A stretch of 64,000 nt of DNA from Flavobacterium nitrogenifigens (GCF_003254565.1 NZ_QJRI01000163.1:1-64000); one strand, 5' to 3'; shown: positions 48,470-57,807, numbered from the stretch's first letter. The notes: a model not told the origin generated them from the letters alone. Program-made: numbers and translations.

Positions 48470-50095
48470 TTATTTCAATTTATTCTCAGTGTCTTTGTAA
48501 GTTCCTGTAATCGTTACATTGCTTCCTTTAGTAACCTTTCCGTAAATGGTGATAGAAGAATTGCTTCCAATGAAATTAATTTTAGCACCACTGTTTAATC
48601 TTAAATCTCCCCAGATTACAACAGAACCTTCAATCTGTAAAAGAGCATTATTATTGATAATTAACTCTGTAGGATTCGATTGCTGATATTTTCCTTGTGA
48701 TAAACTTCCTGTCATATTAAAAGTACCACCACTGTTTAAAATCAGGCCATTTTGAATTGCAATAGAACCACAATGCGTTAAAACAGCACTAGAATTAATA
48801 ATTACCGAATTAATAGCAGTTGCTCCTTGGTATGATTTTATGTCGTTAGAATTCAAAATCAAATCTTTACCTTGATTGTATACAATGTAAGAGGTACAGT
48901 TTGCAAAAGTGGTATTTGGTTTTTCCATTTTAATGATTTTCAAACCGCCAGTTCCGCTCGCAACATAAATATAGTTACCGCTTGATTTTACATAGTTTGA
49001 TGAACCAGCAATTCCAACAGAACCTAACAAATTAAGTTGTGTTGTTGATTGATAAACGTTTAAGCCAAGAGCACCGTTTGCCACAAAAGCATAACCATCA
49101 TTAAAAGAAACAGCATTTGTTACATTATCTTCTCCAGCTGTTGTAATTGCAATACTCTGCAATTTAGATCCGCTGTTAATATCGTAAACACCAAGGCCGT
49201 TTGGACCTTCAGAAACAAAAAGTTTTGATCCGTCAATATCCATTGTTCTTTTTGCACCGCTAACATCAGTAGAGGTTGTAAAGCTCTTTTGCAAAGCAAG
49301 AGTTGACTGATTGTAAACATTAACACCTTTCGTTCCGCTTAAAGTTACCACTTTATCACTTGTTAAGGCTATGGATCTCAAATCGGCTACAGCTGTTTTT
49401 CCAGTAATTTCTTTAGTTGAACCGCTAAGTTTGAATAAACTTCCATTATCTCCAGTTACAGCAAAATATGTAGAAGTATTTGCTGCCACATCTGTTGTAA
49501 CTCTATTCTCTAAATAATTGGTTTTGAATTTATCCGTAAGCAAGCCAGAGCTTAATTCCATGTTAAGAACAATAGCTGGATTTGTAGAAAGAAGCGGATC
49601 TTTGTCTACATCTTTCGCAGCTCCGATAATTAAATTTGACCCAGAAAAAGTAAGAGAGGTAATATCAGTGTTTGGAATTAAAGCAGAAGTAACCAATTTT
49701 GGTTTATAAGGATCTGAAACATCAATTACATCAATTGCTCCAGAATAGGCATCGCCTCTCGTGATATAAGAAACATAGGCATAATTTCCGTTTACTGTAA
49801 CGTGGCTGGCTTGTAGCGTTCTTCCGTTGGCATCAACTGGAGGTTTTACTTCAGCAATTTGAACTAAAGGAAAAGAAGTGTTAGCTGTCTCTGCAGATTT
49901 TCCCGTTAGAGAACCATTTTCGATCGAAATTACCCCCGAATTAGTCAAGTCAAGTCTTTGATTTAAAGCAGATTGATCTGAGGTAATAGTAATGTTATTT
50001 GACGATTGTCCATCGTTTTTGTTGTCATTGTTATCGTCACATCCTATTAACAGTGACATTGCTAAAAATGAAAGCAAATAAACATTCTTTTTCAT
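48470..50095 (-). CDS. LVIVD-repeat-like beta-propeller lipoprotein
   Basis: The 541-residue protein has a lipoprotein signal (LLIGC, Cys19) followed by an Asp/Asn-rich linker. The middle (about 90-380) contains repeats of the form IDVIDVSDPYKPKLVTS, GVNVYNQSTLALQKSF, GLGVYDINSGSKLQSIAI and GLKIIKMEKP, consistent with LVIVD-type propeller blades. The C-terminus (about 395-541) is a different beta-solenoid-like region rich in Asn, Ser and Gly. It is a predicted outer-membrane or surface binding protein. It is monocistronic with a strong promoter. Confidence 0.8.
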   Translation of the reverse strand: MKKNVYLLSFLAMSLLIGCDDNNDNKNDGQSSNNITITSDQSALNQRLDLTNSGVISIENGSLTGKSAETANTSFPLVQIAEVKPPVDANGRTLQASHVTVNGNYAYVSYITRGDAYSGAIDVIDVSDPYKPKLVTSALIPNTDITSLTFSGSNLIIGAAKDVDKDPLLSTNPAIVLNMELSSGLLTDKFKTNYLENRVTTDVAANTSTYFAVTGDNGSLFKLSGSTKEITGKTAVADLRSIALTSDKVVTLSGTKGVNVYNQSTLALQKSFTTSTDVSGAKRTMDIDGSKLFVSEGPNGLGVYDINSGSKLQSIAITTAGEDNVTNAVSFNDGYAFVANGALGLNVYQSTTQLNLLGSVGIAGSSNYVKSSGNYIYVASGTGGLKIIKMEKPNTTFANCTSYIVYNQGKDLILNSNDIKSYQGATAINSVIINSSAVLTHCGSIAIQNGLILNSGGTFNMTGSLSQGKYQQSNPTELIINNNALLQIEGSVVIWGDLRLNSGAKINFIGSNSSITIYGKVTKGSNVTITGTYKDTENKLK

Positions 50096-50126
50096 AAATT
50101 TCTTTTTTGGATTTTAAAATTCGGCG

Positions 50127-50155
50127 CAAATATATATCATAATCACATTAAACAA
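50127..50155 (-). promoter_or_regulatory. Promoter of the LVIVD-like lipoprotein gene
   Basis: On the minus strand TTG (50155-50153), 18 bases, then TATATTTG (50134-50127), 32 bases before the start codon. Confidence 0.75.
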
Positions 50156-50243
50156 AGGTTAATTTTAGTAAAACAAGTTGTTTTTCAGTGATTTATACAC
50201 AAATTACAGTTTTTTAACAAAAGTTCAAAATTAAATTGCCACA

Positions 50244-50278
50244 AAAAAAGAGAGTATCAAATAAATGATACTCTCTTG
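50244..50278 (-). terminator. Terminator of the His-rich protein gene
   Basis: AAGAGAGTATCA and TGATACTCTCTT form a perfect 12-bp stem with a minus-strand T run. Confidence 0.88.
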
Positions 50279-50302
50279 CCTTGATTGTTAATAATTTAGT
50301 AT

Positions 50303-50815
50303 TTATCTTCTTCCATGTCCGTGACCATGATCATGATCATCATCGTGGTCATCACGATCGTGTTTGTTATGGTGCTTATCGTAGTGTTTGTCATAACGTT
50401 TGTAATCTCTTCTATCATCATAACCATATACTGGTCTTGATCTGTATGGTCTTTGTGGACCTCCGTGATATCCTTTATAGTACTTTACTCTATGACGGTC
50501 AAAGTATGTATAAGGAGTTCTACCGTGATAATCTGTCAAAACTACTTTATAACCTCCGTACAAATCATAGTTTCTATATTGTCTAGGTAAGTAAGTTGTT
50601 CTTACCCATCTTCCTCCTCCGAAATAGATAAATTGAGCAGCACGAACATCGTAGTAAGCTTCAATATCTGGCAGATAATAGTATTCCATATCTGTATATC
50701 CCACTGGACCCCAAGCTGGTGGATTTCCAATATTTACGTTTATCGATACTTGGGCTTGTGTGGCGTTTGCAACCAGTAGAAATAATCCGGCGATTGCTAA
50801 TTTTATCGTTTTCAT
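50303..50815 (-). CDS. Exported His/Asp-rich protein
   Basis: The 170-residue protein has a signal peptide (1-21, ending TQAQ) and an aromatic-rich mature region (about 25-110: YYYLPDIEAYYDVRAAQFIYFGGGRW). The C-terminal tail (about 125-170) is dominated by Arg, Tyr, His and Asp and ends in alternating His/Asp and His/Gly. Such tails can bind divalent metals or simply be highly soluble. No known enzyme domain is seen, and the metal-binding idea is inference. It is monocistronic. Confidence 0.72.
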   Translation of the reverse strand: MKTIKLAIAGLFLLVANATQAQVSINVNIGNPPAWGPVGYTDMEYYYLPDIEAYYDVRAAQFIYFGGGRWVRTTYLPRQYRNYDLYGGYKVVLTDYHGRTPYTYFDRHRVKYYKGYHGGPQRPYRSRPVYGYDDRRDYKRYDKHYDKHHNKHDRDDHDDDHDHGHGHGRR

Positions 50816-51005
50816 CTTTTTTGTTTTTTTTAAATGTTAATCTTGAATAGGGATATTCATATACTGTGCCAAAAAAAATGTTACGATGTATTTTGTCGGA
50901 TAAAAATGCATTTCGTCGAATAAATTAAAATCGGCAATAGCTTTAATCTGTTGATATTTAGAGTTTTTATTGCTTTTAAAAATTTCTTAAAAAAAATAAA
51001 AAAAA

Positions 51006-52838
51006 TTACTTGTAATTAACCACTCTAGGTTTTGCTAACTCAAAACTCTGCAGTCCATAATCGGTAGTTTCAAAAGTATTTGTCTTGAAAACATTATCTC
51101 CCTGCTGTGGAATACTTGGATAATAGGATAGTGAAAGCTGGAATGAACTGAAAACCAAATAGTCATTGCTAATTAATAATCCTACAGTGAGTTTAGAATA
51201 AGGTTTGCTTTTTGTCATTGCCATTTCTGGACTTCCTAGTACTGCAATTGAATAATTAAAAAATGGATTTAAACGAAATCCAAGTAAAGAGTGAGGTGAA
51301 TATGTCTGTGTTTGTAATGATAGAATGGCTTTGCTGGTTCCATACAAATAGCTATTGAACCCTGCTAGTCCATTTTCTTCATTTATATTTAACTGGTCAC
51401 CAATAATATCATCCCGATTTATACCAATAACCACTTTCGGATTTACGAATTGTCTTATTTTCCAATTTCCAATACTGTATAATTTTGTAAAATAATTGGA
51501 TTCAAACAAGAACGAGGTTTGATAGGTTTTGGATTGATGAAAAAAAGTTCCCGCCTCAAAATTCATACTCAAGAAACCTAATCGATAATAATTTCCAAAA
51601 GAGAATTGAGCCCCAACATAAGGCCTCCAAAAAGTGTTTTTATACTGATAGCCAAAAGTTACTCCATAAATCCGTCCTATCGGAACGTCTTCTGTCTGTC
51701 CATTTCTAAAAATATAACTGTCTTTTATAAATCTACGAGTATTCAATCCAATTCCGCTGAGGATTAGTTTTTCTGAAGAATAAAAATGGTCAGGGTCATA
51801 AATTTCTGAAGGCGTTTCGCTGTAATTTACATTCAGAAAACGTGCTGTTGTGATCAAATTTGTTATTGACTTATTTTGGTCTTCATGCATTTTAAAAGCA
51901 TATCCGGCCCAAAGATCTTGTGACGTATATTTTTTTGGCTGAGAGGCAAATGTCAGATCAGGTGCTTGTAGTGTATCTTTTCTAAAACTTTCATCAATAT
52001 AAAATCCACCTGCCCATTTAGTCAAAGGAGAGTAGAAGTCTCGTTTAATATTTATACTTTTAATATAGTTATTGTCCAAATCCATATTGTAATGAAAGAC
52101 AGTACCGATATAAGTATTTTTAATATTTGGAACTGTATAGGTTGCCTCATTGGCATTTCGTCCATCATCAAAACGATTGGTGAAACGGTATTCTAATTGC
52201 TGCCCTGTTCCAAAAAAGTCTTTTTCTTTAAAACCAATCGACATTTGGCTACTTGAAATTGAAAATCTAGGAATGGTACTCCATGAATCTAAAACACGAA
52301 TCGTAATATCTACAGAGTCTGAAGCTTGCCCAACACTTTGATTGGAAAATCGAACCGCTGTAACATATCGTTGTGCACGAATTAAACGCTCGCTCTCAAG
52401 AACTTTATAGGTATTATAAGGTGTGTTTTTCTTAAAAAGCAATAAATTATAAATCGCAAACTTTTTAGTTTTCAAGTGAAGTCTATTTCCCATTCTTTCT
52501 CCCCAGTTTCTAGGCATTTGTGTTGTATCAGCAACAGAATGACCAAAAGGATCCAAAGTGATAATGTTTATTTTTCGAATAATTTTTCCTTCGTAATTCG
52601 TAGAATCTATAGGAACAAGCAATTCATCTCTTTTCTTTGGCTTTTTAGATTTAAAAAACAATTTATGCATCGTCTGCGTAAACTTATTTTTTTTAGAATA
52701 ATTTCTAATCTTAGTATAGATTTCTGTAGTGTCCTTCTCTTTTTTGGGCTCTTTTTTACTTTTATCTACCTGAGCATATCCGCTCTGTAAACAAAAGCAA
52801 AGCAGAATAAAAAAAAGTATTTTATAATTTAAAGACAT
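51006..52838 (-). CDS. Outer membrane beta-barrel protein with POTRA-like N-terminus
   Basis: The 610-residue protein from the ATG at 52838 has a signal peptide (MSLNYKILFFILLCFCLQSGYAQ) and a charged linker. A POTRA-like segment (about 85-185: GKIIRKINIITLDPFG, YKVLESERLIRAQRYVTAVRF, DSVDITIRVLDSW) precedes a long beta-barrel (about 195-610). The layout resembles the BamA/TamA/FhaC superfamily, but I cannot place it in a named family. An upstream in-frame TTG at 52859 is part of the promoter box and was rejected. Confidence 0.75.
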   Translation of the reverse strand: MSLNYKILFFILLCFCLQSGYAQVDKSKKEPKKEKDTTEIYTKIRNYSKKNKFTQTMHKLFFKSKKPKKRDELLVPIDSTNYEGKIIRKINIITLDPFGHSVADTTQMPRNWGERMGNRLHLKTKKFAIYNLLLFKKNTPYNTYKVLESERLIRAQRYVTAVRFSNQSVGQASDSVDITIRVLDSWSTIPRFSISSSQMSIGFKEKDFFGTGQQLEYRFTNRFDDGRNANEATYTVPNIKNTYIGTVFHYNMDLDNNYIKSINIKRDFYSPLTKWAGGFYIDESFRKDTLQAPDLTFASQPKKYTSQDLWAGYAFKMHEDQNKSITNLITTARFLNVNYSETPSEIYDPDHFYSSEKLILSGIGLNTRRFIKDSYIFRNGQTEDVPIGRIYGVTFGYQYKNTFWRPYVGAQFSFGNYYRLGFLSMNFEAGTFFHQSKTYQTSFLFESNYFTKLYSIGNWKIRQFVNPKVVIGINRDDIIGDQLNINEENGLAGFNSYLYGTSKAILSLQTQTYSPHSLLGFRLNPFFNYSIAVLGSPEMAMTKSKPYSKLTVGLLISNDYLVFSSFQLSLSYYPSIPQQGDNVFKTNTFETTDYGLQSFELAKPRVVNYK

Positions 52839-52856
52839 TCGGTAGTTTTCTTCAAA

Positions 52857-52864
52857 CAAATTTA
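52857..52864 (-). promoter_or_regulatory. -7 promoter box for the beta-barrel gene
   Basis: Minus-strand TAAATTTG matches TAnnTTTG, 18 bases before the ATG at 52838. Confidence 0.55.
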
Positions 52865-52916
52865 AGCTTTATGAATATAAGGAATTAATAAATGCTATGC
52901 TAGCATAACGTTATTT

Positions 52917-54017
52917 TTAATTTTCTGTTGTAATTTTTCTTTTTCTCCAGACAAATTTTCTCGGAACATGATTTCCCATGAGATAACCCCAAGCTGAGAG
53001 TGATTCAACTCGGTCAAAAATGATTTTTAAAATAGCAAGAAGCGGAATAGCTAAAAACATTCCGGAAATTCCAGCAGCAGCTCCTCCCACGATAATTCCC
53101 ATTATTGAAACAAAGGCGTTTATTTCTACTTTTGAATTTATAATTAAAGGCACGAGCAGATTATTATCGATAAACTGAACAATGATATTTACAATTAGAA
53201 TTCCGAGAATAACTGAAATTTCTCCAGATCCTGTTAGCGATGCCAGAACCGTAATTACTCCAGCAATAAAAATTCCAATGTAAGGAATAAGATTCAGAAT
53301 TCCAGTGATTAATCCGAGAAGGATAAAATATTTTACGCCAATAATCCACAAACCAAGACTAGTTAGTATTGAAACGACAATCATTTCGATAATCAAACTT
53401 ACTATATAATTATTGATCGAAACTTTTATTTGAGATAATATATCTTGCAAAACAGCATGATTTTCCTGTTTGATTAGTTTCGCAAAAAACAATTTAAAAT
53501 GCTCTTTGTAAATTAAAAACAGAAACGTATAAATAATCATAATGGTACTATCCAAAAGAACATCGCTTATCGAAATTATAAACGAGCCTAATTTAGCCTG
53601 ACCCGTTTTAACCGAATCTTTTGTGACAGAATCAAGATATTTTTTCTGTTCTCCAATACTTACCTGAAAATTTTCTCTTATAAATTTATGGATTTCAACA
53701 ATAAAGGAGTTGGCATTTTTCTTTATAGTTTCAAAATCATTTGCTATGTAAGTGACTTGGTAAGAGATAAAAACTAAGATTCCGACAATGCAAGATATAA
53801 AAAGGACAAGACAAACAATTGCTGCGAGATGTCTTGGAAACTTACATTTTGTATTTAAAAAAGTAAAAATCGGAAGCAATAAAACAGCAAATAAGAATGC
53901 CATTAGAACGGGTGTAAGAATATCTTTTCCGATGCAAAAAATAAATGCAAAACAGATTAAAGTAACAAGAATAAAGGAAAGTTTTGCATAAAATGGTAAT
54001 GTTATAGGCCGAGTCAT
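52917..54017 (-). CDS. AI-2E (PerM/TqsA-like) family transporter
   Basis: The 366-residue membrane protein has two N-terminal span pairs (about 10-50 and 60-90), a long amphipathic loop (about 95-150) and a C-terminal cluster of spans. That cluster carries GLITGILNLIPYIGIFIAGVI and FIDNNLLVPLIINSKVEINAFVSIMGIIVGGAAAGISGMFLAIP, signatures of the family. Members export diverse small molecules or act as Na+/H+ antiporters; the substrate here is unknown. Confidence 0.9.
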   Translation of the reverse strand: MTRPITLPFYAKLSFILVTLICFAFIFCIGKDILTPVLMAFLFAVLLLPIFTFLNTKCKFPRHLAAIVCLVLFISCIVGILVFISYQVTYIANDFETIKKNANSFIVEIHKFIRENFQVSIGEQKKYLDSVTKDSVKTGQAKLGSFIISISDVLLDSTIMIIYTFLFLIYKEHFKLFFAKLIKQENHAVLQDILSQIKVSINNYIVSLIIEMIVVSILTSLGLWIIGVKYFILLGLITGILNLIPYIGIFIAGVITVLASLTGSGEISVILGILIVNIIVQFIDNNLLVPLIINSKVEINAFVSIMGIIVGGAAAGISGMFLAIPLLAILKIIFDRVESLSAWGYLMGNHVPRKFVWRKRKITTEN

Positions 54018-54119
54018 TTTTATTTTTATTTAGCTGAATTTATATAACAAATATTACGATTTATTTGTCTTTTTACGTTCTAGCTTTTCTCGTGCCCGTT
54101 ATAAAATTCCCATCAAATT

Positions 54120-54650
54120 TTAGTCGAAAAATTCACGCTCTTCATACTTTGCAGGAATAATAGAAATTCCTTTTTGAAGTAATAGATTATTTGGAAAAAC
54201 AATTTTCTCTCCTTCCTTTGTTTTTAAGCTTACATGAAAGGTGTTAATGTCTTCAATTTCGGCTTCGATTGGAAAATCTTTGTCATGAATTTTAATGGTG
54301 TCTCCAATTCTAAAAGGAAAAGAAAAGAATAAAACCATTCCAGAAGTAATATTGCTTAATATAGACCATTGAGCAAACATCGCAACTCCAATTACAGTGG
54401 CAATAGAAGAAATTGTAATAAAAATGTCTTCGGTTTGAACGCCCCAAATTAGGATCAAAGTTGTGACAACAAGTATATTCATTAAAATATTAATATACTT
54501 AATAACCAAATTGGTACGATGTTCAAATAATTGGCTTGTAGCAGCAAAACGTCGTATTAATTTTGCAATTACGATACGAAGCACAATCAAAATACCAATA
54601 AGAATGATTGTGGCTATTATTTCTCGACTATACTCTTTAAAGGAAAACAT
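54120..54650 (-). CDS. Small mechanosensitive channel (MscS family)
   Basis: The 176-residue protein is a minimal MscS: spans at about 10-32, 48-70 and a pore helix region (ISSIATVIGVAMFAQWSILSNITSG). The beta domain follows (FPFRIGDTIKIHDKDFPIEAEIEDINTFHVSLKTKEGEKIVFPNNLLLQK). It lacks the larger cytoplasmic cage of E. coli MscS, as is common for Flavobacteriia homologues. It protects against osmotic down-shock. It is 10 bases downstream of the Maf gene in an operon. Confidence 0.9.
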   Translation of the reverse strand: MFSFKEYSREIIATIILIGILIVLRIVIAKLIRRFAATSQLFEHRTNLVIKYINILMNILVVTTLILIWGVQTEDIFITISSIATVIGVAMFAQWSILSNITSGMVLFFSFPFRIGDTIKIHDKDFPIEAEIEDINTFHVSLKTKEGEKIVFPNNLLLQKGISIIPAKYEEREFFD

Positions 54651-54660
54651 AAATAAATTT

Positions 54661-55245
54661 TTACACTAATGTAGTCAAAAATTCATAAACTTTAGCTGTC
54701 GGAAGTCCCATTACATTGGTATAAGAGCCTTCTACTTTTGCAACTGCCATAAAACCAAACCATTCCTGTATGCCATAAGCACCAGCTTTGTCGTAAGGTT
54801 TGTAGTTTTCGATATAGTATAAAATAGCTTCGTCTGACAGATCATTAAAAGTTACTTTAGTAATATCATGCAAAAGAGTAGAAGAGTGGGCTGTTTTAAA
54901 GCAAACCGAAGTAATTACCTCATGCGTTGCATTAGACATCGATTTGATCATAGCAAAAGCTTCCTCGGCATTTTTTGGCTTTCCTAAAGCTTTATTCTGA
55001 TGCCATACAATAGTATCGCTTGTCACTAGAATTTCATTTTCTTTCAATTCGCCTTCAAATGCATTAGCCTTTAATTCAGCAAGATAATCGGTAATTTCTG
55101 TGGCCTTTAATTCTGGAGGATAGATTTCTTCAACGTCTTTTAAACGAATTTCAAAATCAAGATCCAAATCCTTAAAAAATTGCTGTCTGCGCGGAGAACC
55201 CGAAGCTAAAATGATTTTATATTTTTTTAATTTTTCTTTAAGCAT
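54661..55245 (-). CDS. maf: Maf-like nucleoside triphosphate pyrophosphatase
   Basis: The 194-residue protein has the Maf signature ILASGSPRRQQFF at 13-25, VTSDTIVWHQNKALGKPKNAEEAF, SMSNATHEVITSV and a late YDKAGAYGIQEWFG. Maf/YhdE enzymes hydrolyse dTTP, UTP and modified nucleotides, preventing their incorporation. Its start overlaps the prenyltransferase gene by 8 bases. Confidence 0.93.
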   Translation of the reverse strand: MLKEKLKKYKIILASGSPRRQQFFKDLDLDFEIRLKDVEEIYPPELKATEITDYLAELKANAFEGELKENEILVTSDTIVWHQNKALGKPKNAEEAFAMIKSMSNATHEVITSVCFKTAHSSTLLHDITKVTFNDLSDEAILYYIENYKPYDKAGAYGIQEWFGFMAVAKVEGSYTNVMGLPTAKVYEFLTTLV

Positions 55246-56164
55246 TGTATTTAATGTTTAAGGCAATAACCAAGATTGATAAAATTCCGAAGAACAAAAT
55301 AAGTTTTAAAATACTGCTTAAATGATGAAATTCCTTTTGAGATTTTGCACTAAATATTTTGACAATAAAATATAGTAAAGGTGCTAAAACTGTTGCAAAA
55401 GCATAAAATACAGCAATATAAAGCTTATTTTGCATGAAATAAGTATTGCAATACAATCCAGATAGAATGAAGGCAATAACGGCAAAACCTAAAGCTATTT
55501 TTGCAGCTCGGTTAACTCCAATTGCAACTGGTAATGTGTTCATCCCCATATTATAATCGCCATTGACATCTTCAATATCTTTTACAATTTCGCGTATGAA
55601 ATTAATCATAAAAGCAAATAAAGCATAATCTATTAAAATGGAAAAAAGACTTGCCATTTGTGCCTGGTTTTCGCCTGTTGTAGCAGGAAAAAGGTCAAAA
55701 ACTCCAATAATTAAAACGCTCACAGCCAAAAGCAATGCCACAGCAAAATTGCCTAAAATCATAATTTGTTTTAGCGTTGTTGCATAAAAATATAGCAACG
55801 ATGCGATTAAAATAAAAAGCGAAGCAAAAGTTGGCCTCATGATAATATTCGACAGAATAAAACCAAGGGCAACTCCAGAAATATTCAGACCAATATAAAT
55901 ATTGTAGGCCATAGTTTCTGTAATTCCTTTTCCGACTACTACATCATTTGGTTTGTTGATGCTGTCGGTTCCTACATCGTAAATGTTATTGATAACGTAA
56001 CCTGCAGCAGCCAATAAAACAGTGCTTAATACAAGTAATCCGTATTGCCAGTCTGATAATGCCAGCGGAATTTCCTGCTGTTTTAAAAAGGCATAACGAA
56101 AAAGCAGCTGCATAAAAGCAAGCATTAAAAGGTTTTTATAACGAATGAGTTTGAGGAATTTCAT
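55238..56164 (-). CDS. UbiA-family prenyltransferase
   Basis: The 308-residue membrane protein has about nine spans. The two Asp-rich motifs are NNIYDVGTDSINKPND (about 60-75) and DIEDVNGDYNMGMNTLPVAIG (about 200-220). Flavobacterial homologues are usually labelled geranylgeranylglycerol-phosphate geranylgeranyltransferase. An archaeal-lipid role is not expected in this organism, so the true acceptor is unclear. It overlaps maf by 8 bases. The preceding gap of 82 bases holds an 8-bp repeat array. Confidence 0.87.
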   Translation of the reverse strand: MKFLKLIRYKNLLMLAFMQLLFRYAFLKQQEIPLALSDWQYGLLVLSTVLLAAAGYVINNIYDVGTDSINKPNDVVVGKGITETMAYNIYIGLNISGVALGFILSNIIMRPTFASLFILIASLLYFYATTLKQIMILGNFAVALLLAVSVLIIGVFDLFPATTGENQAQMASLFSILIDYALFAFMINFIREIVKDIEDVNGDYNMGMNTLPVAIGVNRAAKIALGFAVIAFILSGLYCNTYFMQNKLYIAVFYAFATVLAPLLYFIVKIFSAKSQKEFHHLSSILKLILFFGILSILVIALNIKYNA

Positions 56165-56170
56165 TTTTTT

Positions 56171-56245
56171 AAGGTTCTGAGGGGCTAAGATGCTAAGGTT
56201 CTAAGTTTTTTAATTAACAATTTATAATTAACAATTCACAATTAA
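56171..56245. repeat. 8-bp repeat array and AT-rich 14-bp repeats
   Basis: GGTTCTGA, GGGGCTAA, GATGCTAA and GGTTCTAA follow in tandem (56173-56204), the same family of units as at 39569. They are followed by AATTAACAATTTAT and AATTAACAATTCAC (56212-56239), a degenerate 14-bp direct repeat. Confidence 0.75.
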
Positions 56246-56246
56246 A

Positions 56247-56774
56247 TTAATCGTGTTGTCCGTTAAAGTATTCCATCCATTTCCCTTGCACTTTCATTAC
56301 TTGCTCGATAACGTCTCTTGCAGCGCCACGTCCGCCTTTTACATGTGAAATATAGCGGCAGATATTCTTAATTTCTGGACTTGCATCTTGAGGACAAGTA
56401 GGAAGTCCAACTAATTTCATCACGTGAAAATCTGGAATATCGTCTCCCATATACAGCACATTTTCAGGTTTAATATTATGAGTTTCGGTATAAGCTTTAA
56501 AAGTTTTCACTTTATCTGGAGTTCCTAAATGAATGTCATTAATGCCAAGATTTTGAAGACGAATGCGAACGCCTTCATTGCTTCCGCCAGAAATAATGCA
56601 AACATGGTAACCACTTTCGATTGCAGCTTTCATTGCAAAACCATCACGAATATTCATTGTTCTTAGCATTTCGCCTTCATTGGTAACAAAAACTGAGCTG
56701 TCTGTAAGTACGCCGTCTACATCAAAAACAAAGGTTGTGATGTCATTCATTAATTCTTTATAACTTTTTGCCAT
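56247..56774 (-). CDS. kdsC: KdsC-like HAD phosphatase (KDO-8-phosphate phosphatase type)
   Basis: The 175-residue protein has HAD motif I FDVDGVLTD (nucleophile Asp18, Asp20), ISGGSNEGVRIRLQNLGI, and motif IV YMGDDIPDFHVM. It ends with the KdsC-typical VKGGRGAARDVIEQVM. KdsC removes phosphate from KDO-8-phosphate for lipopolysaccharide inner core. It is capless, as KdsC tetramers are. Its start overlaps the DUF2520 gene by 17 bases. Confidence 0.9.
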   Translation of the reverse strand: MAKSYKELMNDITTFVFDVDGVLTDSSVFVTNEGEMLRTMNIRDGFAMKAAIESGYHVCIISGGSNEGVRIRLQNLGINDIHLGTPDKVKTFKAYTETHNIKPENVLYMGDDIPDFHVMKLVGLPTCPQDASPEIKNICRYISHVKGGRGAARDVIEQVMKVQGKWMEYFNGQHD

Positions 56775-57519
56775 TATGCTGTATAGATTGTGTTAGGATT
56801 TTATAGATATTTTTTTTGTTTTCGTCTTGTAAAAAAGCCAAATGCGAGTCAATTGTATTTGAATCATGGCGAATGGCCGGACCCGTTTGTGCATCAATAG
56901 GATCGAGTGTGTTGATTTTATCAGCGGTTTCCTGAATCAATGGTCGTAAAACAGCAAAAGGAACTTGATTTTCTTCACAGACTTCTTGTCCTATTTGATA
57001 CAAATGATTTGTGAAATTACTAACGAAAACAGCTGCTACATGAAGCGCTTTTCGCTGTTCTGAACTTATAGAATAAACCGCAGTAGAAATACTTTTAGCA
57101 ACTGTCTCCAAAAGTTTAAAATCGGCTGTATTTTCTGCTTCCAAACAGAAAGGAACTATCGAATAATTTATTTCCTTATTCTTAGAAAATGTTTGAAGCG
57201 GATAAAAAACACCACGTCTATTTTTAGGGTTTAAAAGCTCAATTGAAGATGTTCCAGAAGTGTGAACCACTAGCTGATTGTTAAACGGTAGCTGTTCTGA
57301 AACTTCTGAAATAGCATTGTCAGAAACTGAGATAATATGTAAATCGGTTGGTTCTAATGCTGCAAAATCGGTTACAATCTTTTCAGAATCAATTAAATGG
57401 ATTAAGGCTTCTTTCTTTCTCGAAAAAACCTGTTTAATTTCAACAATTTTGCTGGCAGAAAAAGCCTTTATCAAATGTTGTGCAACATTGCCGGAACCAA
57501 TTATCGTTATCTGAATCAT
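56758..57519 (-). CDS. DUF2520 Rossmann-fold dehydrogenase-like protein
   Basis: The 253-residue protein has an N-terminal NAD(P)-binding fold (ITIIGSGNVAQHLIKAF), followed by HTSGTSSIELL and RRGVFYPLQTFSK. The helical DUF2520 domain at the C-terminus has ALHVAAVFVSNFTNHLYQIG and LDPIDAQTGPAIRHD. It resembles ketopantoate or pyrroline-carboxylate reductase-type proteins; the substrate is unknown. A TAATTTTG box on the minus strand (57532-57525) lies only 5 bases before the ATG, so the transcript could be leaderless. It heads the kdsC-ubiA-maf-mscS gene run. Confidence 0.87.
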   Translation of the reverse strand: MIQITIIGSGNVAQHLIKAFSASKIVEIKQVFSRKKEALIHLIDSEKIVTDFAALEPTDLHIISVSDNAISEVSEQLPFNNQLVVHTSGTSSIELLNPKNRRGVFYPLQTFSKNKEINYSIVPFCLEAENTADFKLLETVAKSISTAVYSISSEQRKALHVAAVFVSNFTNHLYQIGQEVCEENQVPFAVLRPLIQETADKINTLDPIDAQTGPAIRHDSNTIDSHLAFLQDENKKNIYKILTQSIQHNGKKL

Positions 57520-57768
57520 GAAAGCAAAATTAGTATTATTTTTTTAATGCAGGGAGCCTAATCCATATTGATAATGCTTTTTTGAAGTTTTTATTGTCTG
57601 GTATTTTCTGTTAGAATTCTAACACTTTTTTTATAAAAGCAATTAATAAAAAAAAGCATATTGGTTTTGTAGGTTTTAACTTTCTATATTATCAATTTGT
57701 TTGAAAAATAGTCCTTATTTTTGGTTTTTATTAACAAAAGGCAAAGCCTGCTAATCAACATTTTTGAG

Positions 57769-57776
57769 TACTTTTG
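57769..57776 (+). promoter_or_regulatory. -7 promoter box for the cytochrome c biogenesis gene
   Basis: TACTTTTG matches TAnnTTTG, 31 bases before the start codon. A CTG at 57748-57750 is a weak -33. The rest of the 288-base divergent gap shows nothing else I can support. Confidence 0.5.
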
Positions 57777-57807
57777 TCGCACTTTTATACAATGTAATCC
57801 CTAAGAA

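Noticed and set aside
50281..50586. Open frame opposite the His-rich protein
   Set aside because: It mirrors the repetitive His/Asp codons of the minus-strand gene and has no signal or family feature.
55238..56164. Archaeal-type ether lipid synthesis
   Set aside because: Only the UbiA-family name suggests it; no other ether-lipid gene is present, and UbiA substrates cannot be told from sequence.
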